Made by a program: the position numbers and the translations under genes
The notes under the pieces: generated by a model
Seen by the model: only the letters and a program-made list of their open reading frames with translations
The model's database searches: none
What the model was told of the DNA's origin: nothing
Assembly (NCBI RefSeq): GCF_958298935.1
Contig: NC_084923.1
Location: 24,838,501-24,902,500 of the forward strand
From: Phragmites australis
Taxonomy: Eukaryota > Streptophyta > Magnoliopsida > Poales > Poaceae
Reading direction: 5' to 3'
DNA: 64,000 bases
Part shown: positions 45,451 to 57,356 of the stretch, in pieces
Layout: each line of letters opens with the position of its first letter
How positions within the stretch are numbered: the first letter of the stretch is position 1

Positions 45451-48430
45451 TGTAGTAGATACTGTAGCAGCAGTAGTGTAGTATACTGTAGCAGTGCAAT
45501 TTTACTGTTCGTAGGTTACTGTAGTGACAGATCTGAGCTCTCCATTTTTTTATCGGATGGTGCACGTTCACATTAATGCAGAGGGCTGTAGCCTCTCTGC
45601 ATTGGCTCTAATGCAGAGGATCTCAATCCGTCGAAGAATCGTGTGGAAGGTTTGACAAGGACAGAGCATATGACTATCCTCCATTACATTTTTAACAGCT
45701 GCGTACCGATCAATAAAGTACTTATAAGTCTCATGCAAAATGCCTTCTACATTTCCAACAAGTGGGAGAGACTTCATTCCTTGTATGACCCAGTTATAAA
45801 CCTCAGCAAGATTTGTTGTCATTACTCCATATCTTATTCCACCAATATCGTACAGCAAAGCCCATTTTTCATTTGGCTCATTACGTATCTACTGTGAAAA
45901 GCTCCTAATAGCTGACTCTGACCTCCTTACTATCTGCGGAGTATCTGTTGGGAGAGGTCCAAGAGCTATTGGTTCATCACCAGTTGGTGCAGCCTCTGCT
46001 GTCTGTTTTAGAGTTAGTTCGTCTAGTCTTGCCCATAGGGTATTAAACTTTCGTTGTTGGTTTTGACTACACAACTTTTTGAAAAGCTTCATCAACTCTT
46101 TGTTTTTGAACTGTCTGTAGAAGTTCTCACTCATATGGCGCATGCATCACCTGCTCTTCAAGTCGGGCCACTGTGCTGCTACACCTCGTCGAACACTACC
46201 ATGAATCAGACACACATCTGGCCGGTCAAGAACAATAGCATATTTCACCCGCTCAAGGAACCAATACCAGCTATCCCTGTTCTCACTCTCCACGAAAGCA
46301 AATCCCAGTGGCAAGACTTGGTTGTTACCATCGACCCCAATTGCAGACAATATCTGTTCTTTGTACTTCCCAGTCAGAAATGTTCCATCCAGGCATATGA
46401 TGGGTCAACAGTACCAAAATGATTTGATGGTTGCAGCGAATGCAAAGAAAGCACGCTGCAATACTCGTTTCTCGCTGTAATCCGCATCAGTCGAGGGGTA
46501 ATGCTTGATATCATAGTAGTTGTCTGGGTTCCTTCCACAAATTGTTCCTTCCTCAATAGCCTTCTGTTTCGCCCTCTATGCTTTCACATAGTTTATTGTG
46601 TACTGGAATCTTTGCTCAATAGTATGGATTATTGATCGTGGCTCATATCTTAGGTTGTCCACAATCTCCCCGTACATCACATTAGCAATAAAGACAGATG
46701 ATAAGTTCCGGTGGGCGAACTCTATTTCCGCAATATGACAATTATGTTCCTTGACTATTGAGCACTGCTAGTAGTCTATCCATTTTCCTCTGAATGTGTG
46801 CACCCACCAAGGACATTGAGGCACCAAACACTTCACATCATACTCCCTTTTACTGAATTTAACAACCTTGAACTGCCTTCGAAGAGACAGCAACCAGAAT
46901 TTAACTACATCAATAACTGCCTCCTTTGTAGGGTACATAGCACCCTGAGACACCTCATTCTCATGGTACTGTCACGGTGTCCAATCAGTCTCGCTAACCA
47001 CTAGCTTTGAAAATTCATGATCTCTCCACTCTGCAGGCACTGGAGCATTACCCTCCTCGTCAGATGAATCCCCATCGGCAAGGCCTTCCTCCAACTCCAT
47101 CTCTTCAATGATGCTAGAGATATGCTCCCCCTCATCGGCTACACCCATCGATTGTATCTCAGGAATATCCCCAACATCTGCCCTGGTCCTGACATTAACC
47201 AGATCTGATTCATCTTCCACTGTCTCACTTGGTCCCGCTACTGCTTCCGCAGAGTTCACCTCCGTTTAATCTTTCAGGTACGCCTCAGCTAATAAAATTA
47301 GAGGCAGGCCACATTCACAAGATATATCTATATACTGCCTCCAAGTTGATGTGGCTTCGATCGGAACAAACTCGCCAAAGTATCCATGACTAGCACGGCT
47401 GATGACAGCTTTCAGCTTAAGCTCATGTTGCTACGGATCCAGTTTGAAAAACCGGCAAGTAGCAGTGGAAGCAAGCAAAGCAAGTAAAGCAATCAAATCC
47501 TATCTTTTTCACTAGTTCCATGGGATCTATAACGAACGGATCTGCCACGAGCCACTTGCACACATCCGCAATGGTCCTCTCATTAGTTTTACTAAGACTC
47601 TTCATGACATAACGAAATCCAGACAGATCTACACCGTTAGGACCGTACCTAATTTCACCCTCACCATAATATATCTGAAAAATTAATTTATCTGCCATTC
47701 CTGGAAACATCTGCAAATATAATTAATGTTAAGACCGACAAACTATATTTCTCAGTATCGGAGATAAAAAATTTACCGACACCGATTCATACATAACAAT
47801 AGGTTTTTCAATAATACCCCTACCCAAACTTACCTACAAATATTACTCTATACAATATACATTTAATAGCTATCCTACCATGTCGGAATTAATATTCACA
47901 GTATACTACCATTTTCTAAACGCTACATCCTAGGTCATACTATTATCATACAGTACTAGTTCCTATATCACACAATACTATCATACAATTATTACTCTAT
48001 ACAATCTATATATTCAAAACTAACATACTACAAATAATATTCTGTATTTCACCGCTATCCTACCATGTCATAAGTAAAATTGACAATTTTCTACTAAATA
48101 CAGTATTTTCTAAACCCTAGGTCATACATGTCTAAAACCTTTATCATATACTATTACTGCACTAATTAACAACAATAAAAGTATAGAAGAACTTACCGAA
48201 AAGTGATCTTCAAATCCGCTGATCAAATACAGCAGGGCTTCACCGCGCTCTCTTCCTCTCCTCTTCTCTCTTCTCTCCTCTCTCTTCGGAGTTTTTTCTT
48301 TTTCCGGATTAAAACGAGAATTTCACCTCATTTTTGGGCTTTTTATAGAGGAGGGAGCAAGGGGGGAGGCGGGCAGGCAGCCACCTTACCGCCCTCTCAG
48401 AGGGCTCAGGGGGCTGCAGACGCCTAGTTT
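45451..48430 (-). mobile_element. Mutator-like element (MULE), inactive
   Basis: A mudrA-type transposase pseudogene occupies the core. The left flank (45451-45535) is rich in tactgtagcag motifs, a feature I know from grass MULE ends. It is followed by a 27-bp palindrome at 45576-45602. The right flank (48200-48430) is CT-rich and then GC-rich. I could not match long terminal inverted repeats or a 9-bp target duplication, so the edges are approximate. Confidence 0.7.
45568..47716 (-). pseudogene. MULE transposase (mudrA-like)
   Basis: In transcription order: an N-terminal region at 47716-47423 (YYGEGEIRYGPNGVDL), an acidic stretch at 47259-46972, and the MuDR DNA-binding domain at 46953-46768 (FWLLSLRRQFKVVKFSKREY, then CLVPQCPWWVH). 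The catalytic region at about 46400-46147 contains LDGTFLTGKYKEQI in one frame and IGVDGNNQVLPLGFAFVESE in the next, then DSWYWFLERVK and VCLIHGSVRRG. The second catalytic Asp of the usual CLIHDRHKG is Gly here. The C-terminal part at 45858-45568 reads NLAEVYNWVIQGMKSLP. Frameshifts separate the blocks. Confidence 0.85.
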
Positions 48431-48529
48431 TATAATTTTTTTCACGAAGAATCTATTTATTTAAATTTTTAATGAAAAAATATAAAAATAAAAAAACTCT
48501 TTCTTTTGAGATGGTCTAGCTTGGCTGAT

Positions 48530-48706
48530 TGGGCCTTCCCTTTGTTCTACCTCTGGGCCCACGCACACCGTCCTCAGCCGGCCCATACCATCCCCGAACC
48601 CTAAACACACCCGTTCAGCACATCTGTACCGTCCAACCCCCATCCGACGCCCTGCAACCAAACACCACCTTATATAAATTCCTGCTCCGCCTCCACAAAA
48701 CCCTAG
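48530..48706 (+). promoter_or_regulatory. RPS19 promoter: site II motifs, TATA, telo-box
   Basis: Three TGGGCC-type site II motifs lie at 48530-48535, 48554-48559 and (reverse) 48580-48585. A tatataaat TATA box lies at 48671-48679. A telo-box-like aaaaccctag lies at 48697-48706, with another aaccctaa at about 48598. Site II plus telo-box is the established architecture of plant ribosomal-protein promoters driving expression in dividing cells. The MULE ends about 100 bp upstream. Confidence 0.75.
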
Positions 48707-48790
48707 CTAAGAGCAGCCGCAGTGGCAGTGCCCCCCCCCCCCCCCCTCTGTCTTCCTCTCCTCCCCCGCGGCGGCGACCGCGACGGCAGC

Positions 48791-50652
48791 ATGGCGGATT
48801 CAACGGCGAGGACAGTGAAGGATGTGAACCCGCACGAGTTCGTCAAAGCGTACTCCGCCCACCTCAAGCGCTCCGGCAAGGTAACGGCGCCTGACTCGAT
48901 CTATTCCCTTCTGATCCGACGCTGCAGTTCGACCTGGCTCATTGATGGATCGTAGAGTGGTGGGCGAGTGCACCGGATTCCCGTTGCTTTTGCAGTTGAG
49001 GTCGATCCTGTTATATGTTGGCCCTATCGTGCGTCTTAGTATCTTTATTACACAAGTAGAAGAATCTAGCGTTTGCTTGAAAAAACCAACTGGATTCCGT
49101 GGTTTGATGGTTTTGTCGAACTCTAGTTTGGTTCGTACCATGCGAACAAACCATTTGGGTGGTATTCCGAACTGTATGATTAATGTATCAGGATGAGTAG
49201 ATATACATGCGACTCGAGTTATTAGGTGCAGCGCTGCTGGAAACGTCCTTCACCTTCTATGTTGTGTGACTTGTGGTCATTTGAATGGTATGTTGGACCT
49301 TGAATTTTTCAAGCATCAGATGCTTCTTTTTTTAACTTTCAGAATTCGTTAGGGCATAGACAACGCTGTTCCGCTGGTTTTTTGGGTCTATGTGGAAGGT
49401 CAATGCTTTCTGCTGTTCTAGGTTTGGTTTATTTTGTTAAAGTCTATTTAGATTTTAGCCTCGTCAAAGTGTTAGTGTGGAGAGAACCTCTAATTGTATG
49501 GGCCTATTTGTAAAGGGGGTTTTATGATCCAAATCCTTTGGATTTAGACACATTTAATTTAGTGCTGGAGATTCCCTGAGCGATCCCCTCTCCCAAAAGC
49601 TGGAAAATGAGGTGTGATTTATTTTGTTTAAGTCTATCAGATCCGTCAATGATTAGTCTGGAGAGAACCTCTAATTGAAAGGGTGCTGTTGGGAAAGGGT
49701 GGTTTTAGGATCCAATTCTTAAGATTGAAACAAATTTGAATTGTATTATGAGAATTCCATGAGCAGTTCCCCTCATCCAAACAGGCCCGAAATGACTATG
49801 ATATAGCTTGTTCTGTTGATATTGCAACAAATATTCTCTTGTGAATAATATGTTGTTCATTATGTTTGGCTGAAATGTTTCATGTCTTCATTCTTGAGCT
49901 TGTTCAATGGAGTGTGGAATCAAAATCTTCATTATAAGTTTTGGAGTTACAAGGAACCAACCTTACCTATCATGTGAGCAAACAGTTAGATAGAGAGGTG
50001 AAATGGGAAATGTTTGTTTCCCATGCATTAGTTATGTCTCCTGAAGCTTGGTATAGGCTGTTAAATATTTTCTGTATTCCCCTGTGGAATTTCGAATCAT
50101 TAAAATGCTGCATTTTCTTTCAGATGGAGCTCCCTGAGTGGGTTGACATTGTGAAGACTGCAAAGTTCAAGGAGCTCCCTCCTTATGACGCTGACTGGTA
50201 CTACATCAGGGCTGGTGAGGAATCTTGTTCTTCTTTGATGGCATTTATGAACTTTAACATCTTATTATTGCTCTTCTAATCAGAGTTCACTTTCTTTCCC
50301 CACAGCTTCGATTGCAAGGAAGATCTATCTGAGGCAAGGCATTGGTGTGGGTGGGTTCCAGAAGATCTACGGTGGCCGCCAGAGGAACGGCTCACGCCCA
50401 CCGCACTTCTGCAAGAGCAGTGGTGCCATATCACGCAACATCCTGCAGCAGTTGCAGAAGATGGGCATCGTTGATGTTGATCCTAAGGGGTAATTCAACT
50501 GCTTAGTGCCATTTTCTAGCGTAATATTTTTTACTAGTTGTTGATGTATGCTTTATCTCTGTTCTTCTGTGTGTTGCAGTGGTAGGCTCATCACCTCCCA
50601 GGGAAGGCGTGATCTGGACCAAGTGGCTGGAAGGGTTGCTGTTGCCCCTTGA
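48791..50652 (+). CDS. RPS19: 40S ribosomal protein S19 (eS19)
   Basis: eS19 is a component of the small ribosomal subunit head, needed for 18S rRNA 3'-end maturation. The model is join(48791..48880,50124..50214,50306..50489,50580..50652), 145 residues. Introns are gtaacg...cag (1243 bp), gtgagg...cacag and ggtaa...gcag, and all junction phases agree. Exon 1 reads [20 protein letters not shown]. Exon 2 has [19 protein letters not shown]. Exon 3 has [15 protein letters not shown], the signature of the S19e family. Exon 4 ends [12 protein letters not shown]. The length equals the normal plant protein, so it looks intact. A 16-base C run (48731-48746) lies in the 5' UTR, 44 bases before the start. 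Confidence 0.97.
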
Positions 50653-51590
50653 GCAGTTTCATCTTCTATTTCAATGATGTCATGTTTGATGGTTGAGATG
50701 GCTACATTTTATTTGCAGTTTTGAATTAGGGCTTGCATGCCTTTGTGGGTTCAGAGAATTTAAAGTTGCATGCATCTAGTTATGGCGCTGCACTATATTT
50801 TCCCAAATGCCTAATGCAATATCAGGACTCAATTCTAGAACCAAAGAAAAGTATGTTTTGGAAGTGCCTTTGATTATGTCCATGTTGTGTTTTCCTTGTG
50901 GTGCAGATCTCTAATGCCACTGCTTTTGACATTGATGGTTCTATGCCAGTTCCGAATTCCTCTGGTTAAATTCTGCTTGTTGGGTTCGAGATGTTTGTGT
51001 GAGCAGGGAAGTCGTTTGGTGGTTTCGTGTCATCAGAAAAGTAACTATTTAATTTGAAATCTATTATTGAGCATCTGACGTGCTGCGTGGATCATCTGCA
51101 TATTATCGTGTACGTAGTTTGTAGTTAGTGACAAAAATAACAATCTAGTTACATCTATAAAGCTTCGTTGCCCCAAAAAAGGACACCAAAAAGGACCCTT
51201 CATTTATCATGCACCCAGCAGAATCAGCATACTGATGCTCCCCAGTTCCAGTTAATCGAAATGAAAAATCAACTCTATTACACTTTTGTCTTTCTGTATC
51301 AAGTACAAATAATCAATACATATGTGCTATAACAGATGTATCAGAATTCAGAACAACTGAACTATGTCTGATTGCACTTATGAGCATACCTGCAGCAAAG
51401 GACGTCTTCTCATAGTTGAGTGTGAGAATGATCCTTCACTGCGACCTATGTGAGATGAATCGAACTTTTTCAAATGAGCTGGACATGCGTCGAAGTAACT
51501 AGAAATTAGTGAATGAGATCTGACAATCCTACAAGTCCTACAAATCATAAAAACACATTGAAATGAGCCAAAAACCATATGAAATGATCG
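50653..51590. other. RPS19 3' UTR and intergenic DNA
   Basis: T-rich 3' flank, then sequence with no gene seen. A minus-strand frame at 51378-51578 has no family features. Confidence 0.4.
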
Positions 51591-52230
51591 AAAACCTCAT
51601 CATGGGAATTGTTGCTCCGTTTGGTGAGGACTCAGGGCTGCGCACTAATATTCAGAAGTGTTCTGTGCTGCCCATTCAGTGCCAGTAGCAAGACATCGAG
51701 ATTGTGAGAGGGCAGCGGTACCATGCGCTGTCTCGACGTTTCCTTGCAAATATCTTGGGCACCCACTCTCTGTGAAGAGGCTCACCAAGGTTGACATCCT
51801 CCCTCTGTTAGACAAGATCGCGGACAAAATGCCAGGATGGAAAGCCGCATTGATGAAGAACGCGCTCGATTCTGGTACGCATGGTCCTCACCGCTATCCC
51901 AATCTATCATCTCATTGCCATCAAATCCATTGACAAGATGTGTCACGGCTTCATGTGGAAAGGTCGCAAGGGTGTCAATGGAGGCAAATGCCAGGTCGCT
52001 TGGAGGAGAGTATGTCGCCTGTTAGGACTTGGTGGTCTCGGTGTTCATGACCTACAATCTTTGGGGTGGGCTTTACAGATGCGATGGATGTGGTTGCAGA
52101 AGACCGAACCTAATCGCCTTGGGCAGGTCTTGACCTGCAAATACACGCCAATTCCAGTCTCCCCTTCTTTCGGCTATGGACATTACCGACCATGACAGTT
52201 AACCAGTTGGAAAAGGAAGCTCCTCCATCC
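51591..52230 (+). pseudogene. LINE ORF2 C-terminal fragment
   Basis: Frames on the plus strand read GLRTNIQKCSVLPIQC, then FPCKYLGHPLSVKRLTKVDI and LLDKIADKMPGWKAALM, then after a shift VLTAIPIYHLIAIKSIDKM, FMWKGRKGVNGG and LGGLGVHDLQSLGWALQMRW. This is the region after the RT in plant LINEs. It is 5'-truncated and frameshifted, with no poly(A) tail recognised. Confidence 0.85.
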
Positions 52231-54560
52231 AGAAGGCTGGAAAAACTAGTGAAATCAGTTGTCCTTGATCACAACCTACTACTTAGCCGTTTTCCCTTTG
52301 CCGGCTTGAGCAACCCAAATAATTGATAGAATTTGGAGGAGACATGGCGTTGATGAAGTTAATGGAGGCCATTGTCTAGTAAATTGGTGCACGGTGTGCA
52401 GACCCAACCCAAGCATCTCGGATGGTTCGGGACAAAAGACTTGATCAATTTTGTAAGAGCTCTAAGACTAAGATGTCTATGTTTGAATGGGGCCACATGA
52501 ACAAACCCTGAAAAGGATCAAACATCCCATGCGATCAATCAAACCGGGAGCCTTTTAGGATGTGATTAGTTGCCATATAGATGGATCCTAGCTTGACGAA
52601 TGGGTATAATTTTACGGAGGAACATGTTTGGTTGTTCGCATACATTGTTTCAGTTTGATTCGGTAGATATAAATGTACGTCCGTAGTTTGGCCCGCGCTT
52701 CCCTCCACAGTTTGGCTCAGCGGATGTAGACAGATGGACCCACCTGTTAGTTTTACAAAATCACCTTAATGTGAGCAACTAATCATAATCTCAACTCTTG
52801 TATCCGTTCATGCAATTTCAGATTCAATTAACCAAATAGAAACCCAGCTCCGACTGTCCAAACAGATACTAACCAAACACAGTACATACGAATATAACTC
52901 CACTTAACTTGCTTTCCCTCTGCCAACCAAACACTTTTTTCAACAAATATGACTATACTCATACTGCATATACGATACATACGAGTAAAACCCTGTATGG
53001 ACAACAAATCACACGCTTAGTGCATCTACAACAGATACTGCATGAAAATGGTGAGAGTGAGATCCCCCCGGATCTAAGACTCAAACAGGCTTATTGGCAA
53101 GGCACCAGGGGTACTTGCTCCTAGCCTTTATAAAGAAGGAATGCGGCCACTGAACTACAAAATGACATCTGGATAAGAGCTCTAAAGTAGATCAATTAGA
53201 AGAATTCATTCCTCTGTATGATTTGCACCAAGACGTCCACCTTGAGCCTGGCATGACCGTATTACATGTAGGTGCACCAAAAATGAGGAATATTCGGCCA
53301 ACTATGCATACAATGCATAAATCATTGGTTCCTATGCAAAATTCTGCTCCAAAACTTCCAGTTTCATAGAAAAAGTTGGAATGGATTTTATTGCATAACA
53401 AATCCTAACAGCAGACAACCTTCAAAAGAGAAACTGGCTGCATGAACCTTCGTGTCCGCTCCGCAGGGCAGCCCCAGAAACGCCGATCGACCTCTGCAAA
53501 TATTGTGTCTGCAAAAGAAGTTTGGATCCAGCTAACTCATTGGACTTTGGCAAGGAACCACCGCTCAATCTAATTGTGCCTTATAAGTGATTGGTTCACA
53601 CTTCGCAGAAACCACTCTGAGAAAGAAAAGAGGAGAGATATAGCGGGAGCTATGATTTACACATGGTGACAGGTGGGGGAGGAATGAAATGGCAGCATTT
53701 TCCAAGGGGAAGAGCACAATGCACTTCAAGTAGCCTTGAAGATTGTTTCTGCCTGACGCCGATCTTACCTCTGCTTCTGTGTTGTTTCTAGTAGCTAAGA
53801 CAGGCTTGCAAATACTTTGTAATTTACCTTTCAGTAGTGTTAGGCTGTTGCCAGATTCTCTCTACCTAACGGAACGGAAAAGCTCTTTCCATCCCTTCAA
53901 AAAAGAACCAAATAGCAGAATCCAGTATTCCAGTTCCAGTATGCGGTTCCAGTTTTGAAAACATTGCCAATTGGGCTTAACTCACAATACAAGAACAAGA
54001 GAGAATAGATGTTGGAATGAGAGTCCAAAAAGGAGTCCTAATTGGGGAAAAGTGTAATCCTAGTAATATAAGTAAAGGTTGCTGGGATTCCTAAAATTGT
54101 TCCAAACTTGTACATGCTAATCAATCACCTACTACCTAATCCTAATTCGCACATTCCACAACACTCTGTAGTGACACTGGTACAGTATAGCGTTCTAATC
54201 CCGAAACCCAGATTCAGCACATAAAAACCATCCAGTAGACCAGGTCCACAGTATATATAGACATGACACGCTAGAAGGAAAAAAAAGGGTTAATTAGAGC
54301 ATGACATCGTGATTTTGCCCGTTTTAAAAAATACCATTACAGAGGTCGAAATCAGCAGGTGCTATTACAATTTGTCTCTAGTTTGAAATATGGCATTTGT
54401 ATGTCTCTGTCGCCTTTGGACCCACTTTTAGGATTCGTTACCCCCACATTGACTTGCTTCAACATCTTACATTCCCTAAATCCTTCTCTCTTTTTTGAAA
54501 GGGCTACAATAGGGGCTCTCCTACTGTTATATTATTTTAAATACTAGCCACACACGTGTT
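52231..54560. other. Intergenic DNA with possible MITE remnants
   Basis: No gene seen. Around 52625-52930 a tgtttggttg and a caaccaaacac lie in inverted orientation, suggesting an old MITE, but the arms are too degenerate to place. Confidence 0.35.
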
Positions 54561-55670
54561 TCGGTTCCCCCTACCCCCTCTGTTGGCCAAGCTCGTGGGT
54601 GGCCGGTTCGGTTCCCCTCTGTCGGGTGCCTTACCGTAGCTGCTAGGTTCCCCTCTGTCGGGCTCCAGGGCAAGGCTGTGTGCCGTCACCGCTGGGGTGC
54701 TCGCCGCCTCTGCTGCACGCCTCTGCTGTTTCCTTGCAAGGTGCGTGTGGGATCTAGGCAGATGGCGGCCAAATCTGCCTTGGACGCTGGGTTCCTCTTC
54801 GAGGCCACCAGTATCGGGGCGGGTTGTGCGTGGGTGGCCAGTCCTGCCCCCTGCTGGCGGTTTCTGTACATGTCTGGTTAGTCGCCTCGGTTGGGCCCTC
54901 GCCAGCATGCGTCGACGGTCGGTTCTGCTCATCGCCTGACTATCGCTCAGTTTGGTGCCCTCGGTTGGGCCCTCGTCAGCGTGGTTGAACGACCGACACG
55001 ACCGACACCTTTTGTGCATGTTTCTAAGGTGGGGAGCCGCAAGTGAAAGCTCTGCCTGGCTTGCTGGTGCCAATGTCGTTGATGCCCTCAGGCGTCATTC
55101 CCTCCTTGCAGGTGACATTATCGCATCTCCTCCACCCTAGATGCTTTTCCGGGTGAAAACCCAGCCCGGGTGTCTGGATGGGTGACAGTGGCATTGATGT
55201 CATTACCTTCCTGAAGGCGTCACTTCAAGAAGTCTCTGCTCTCTTCGTTTGATCCACCAGCTTCTTCTGTAGGTTTACCTCTACATCCTCAATTCACAGC
55301 GACTCTTTATTCTGGATTGGCGTTTCATGATAGCAATTTGGTCCAATGCAAGCTCCTTCGAAGCAGCACAGTACCGACTTGTGTGACAGAGAGGTGCGGC
55401 GTGGGAGCAAGGCTCCGTTGACCAAGTTGCAGCGTGCGGGCAGGGCTCCGCCAATCTGAGTTCTGAGGGAGATAGTTGTTTGGTTGGTTAGCATGCGAGT
55501 TGAGTTGGGTTGGACTTGCCTACTGTCTGGTTGTGTCATTTTGTGCGGGTGTCGTTCCATTCGAGTCGAGGTTATATTGTCATCTCGGGATTATCTATCG
55601 GTTTTACTCTCTAAAACCGTGCATTTATTAAGGTTCTCAAGCCCAATTTCCCTTTTAAACTAGATCAATT

Positions 55671-55743
<73 letters not shown>

Positions 55744-55790
55744 TTGGCTAGAACTCTAGCTCCTCATGATCTTTCAAAAAAAAGAAGAAA
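54561..55790 (+). other. GC-rich block, possibly a retroelement 3' part
   Basis: A GC-rich segment with repeated gttcccctctgtcggg (54575-54665) and gttgggccctcg (54891 and 54963). It ends in simple repeats and a short A run (55776-55783). The long minus-strand frame at 54537-55073 is a composition artefact. The trailing A run hints at a LINE or other retroposed end, without domain support. Confidence 0.25.
55675..55741. repeat. (CT)n(TA)n compound microsatellite
   Basis: About 16 CT units run directly into about 17 TA units. Confidence 0.97.
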
Positions 55791-56516
55791 CTATACATGA
55801 CCATCGATCTAAGAAGAGACAGATAGGTTTAATTAGGTCACTATTCATCTTTATGTTTCACTGCTTCCAAATTTCCCAAGCCTCAATTGCAAAGACTTCT
55901 ATGAAGAAGGGATGTTGAAAATTGCTCTTCATTTCCTCATGTTAAAAAGTCAATCAAGTGATTCCAGTTAATGCCAATGTAGAGCAACATTCAAAAAACA
56001 GATGATAGGTGTATCTTCCATGTTGTGGTTGCATGGCTGGCCGCAGGCGAGCACCTCCACTCCCACCATCTGTTGGGGAGGGAGTAGTGATCTGAATCCA
56101 AGGACAGATCGAGGCGTCGATCCCTCCGGCCTGTGGTGGCGTAGATCGAAGGCATGCATCCTTCTTCCTCCTCCCTCTCCTCACCATCTTCTCTCCCACC
56201 GATGGCAGCAGCAATGCAACAGTGGCATTTGCACCTTGCTCCTCCTCGAAGCCACGCTGTTGGCAAGGGCAGCCACTGGGAGCAGTTGGATCTATGGGCG
56301 ACGGCCATGGAGGCAGCCAGATGTCCTACCATGGAGATGAGGAAAGGAGCCCTGCTCCCTCTCGACTTAGTTGTCCTCTAAAGTTCTTGTTTCCTTGATT
56401 CAAGCCACGAAACGAACAATCCATCAAGGCAAACTAGTGATTCCTTACTGTAAATCTAGATATCAATACGAGTTGGAATCGATCTACACCCCACGCCTGC
56501 TCATTGGGATGGGTGC
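55791..56516. other. Intergenic DNA before the second Tat element
   Basis: No gene supported. Overlapping open frames at 55954-56381 on both strands reflect GC-rich composition and lack family features. Confidence 0.35.
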
Positions 56517-57287
56517 TGTTGATGACAAGATTTGGTATTTCCAATTGGTACCGTGACTAGATTCTTATTTCCGACAAGATTTGGCTTAATGGGTGACCAG
56601 ATGAATAGTAACTTCTGCCCAGATGAACAGTAATTTCCGATAAACAGTACCTTTCTACCGTTGAATAGTAATTTTCGACTCATGAACAGTACTTCCGGCT
56701 GGTGGTCACGACCAATAACCAAGGCGACCAGTGACCATGATTTGTTCATGCAGTTGGTCTCCGGACAGATGAAAGAGTTGGTTGAATCTAAGAAAGCCGA
56801 ACTATATTAAAGCATATTCGGTAGATATATGAGAGTTTTTACGTGTTCAAATAGGAAATATATGTTTTTCATAGGAAGTTTGGAGATTAGGTAGGCATAG
56901 CCGAATCATATCTGTAAGTCTTGTTCGGTTTGAATTAGGAGTCCTGATCTCTTACAGCTAAGACTTGCTGCCCTTTAAATATGAGAGGGTCGTGGCCGAT
57001 TGAAATAAAAAAAACAATCGATCAAACACAATTTATATTATCTTTCGTCTTTTGCCTAGCTCCTGTAGTCCTGTTCTTTTTTCCCATCTATATTGCTTCA
57101 TGTTCTTGATCTCGATGACAAAGGACAAGCCGCCGGCCATCCACACTCTGACAGGGTCCCTCCCGAGTGTGGGTGACGACGAAGGTTCGACGACACAATG
57201 CCACGACCAGGGTATCCTGGGTACTGCTCGTCGGATATTGCACACAAGGTGCTCAGTGTGTTGGCGTGCCACGTTTTTACGTCAACA
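56517..57287 (+). repeat. 5' LTR of the second Tat element
   Basis: It begins TGTTGATGAC and ends ACGTCAACA, giving inverted ends TGTTGA/TCAACA, and is 771 bp. A tttaaatatgag TATA-like motif lies near 56977. Within U3, at 56606-56700, motifs of the form gaacagtaatttcc recur about five times. Confidence 0.75.
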
Positions 57288-57294
57288 CACTTTT

Positions 57295-57313
57295 TGGCGA
57301 CTCCACTGGGGAA
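57295..57313 (+). other. Primer-binding site of the second Tat element
   Basis: tggcgactccactggggaa lies seven bases after the LTR end. It matches the PBS type I know from Tat/Ogre-like elements, usually attributed to tRNA-Arg. The tRNA assignment is from memory. Confidence 0.7.
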
Positions 57314-57356
57314 GAAGTTTTTCGGTTTTCTCTTAGCTGAATTCTAAACCCTAATC

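Noticed and set aside
54537..55073. A 178-residue minus-strand frame rich in Arg and Ser
   Set aside because: Low-complexity composition, internal nucleotide repeats, no recognised domain.
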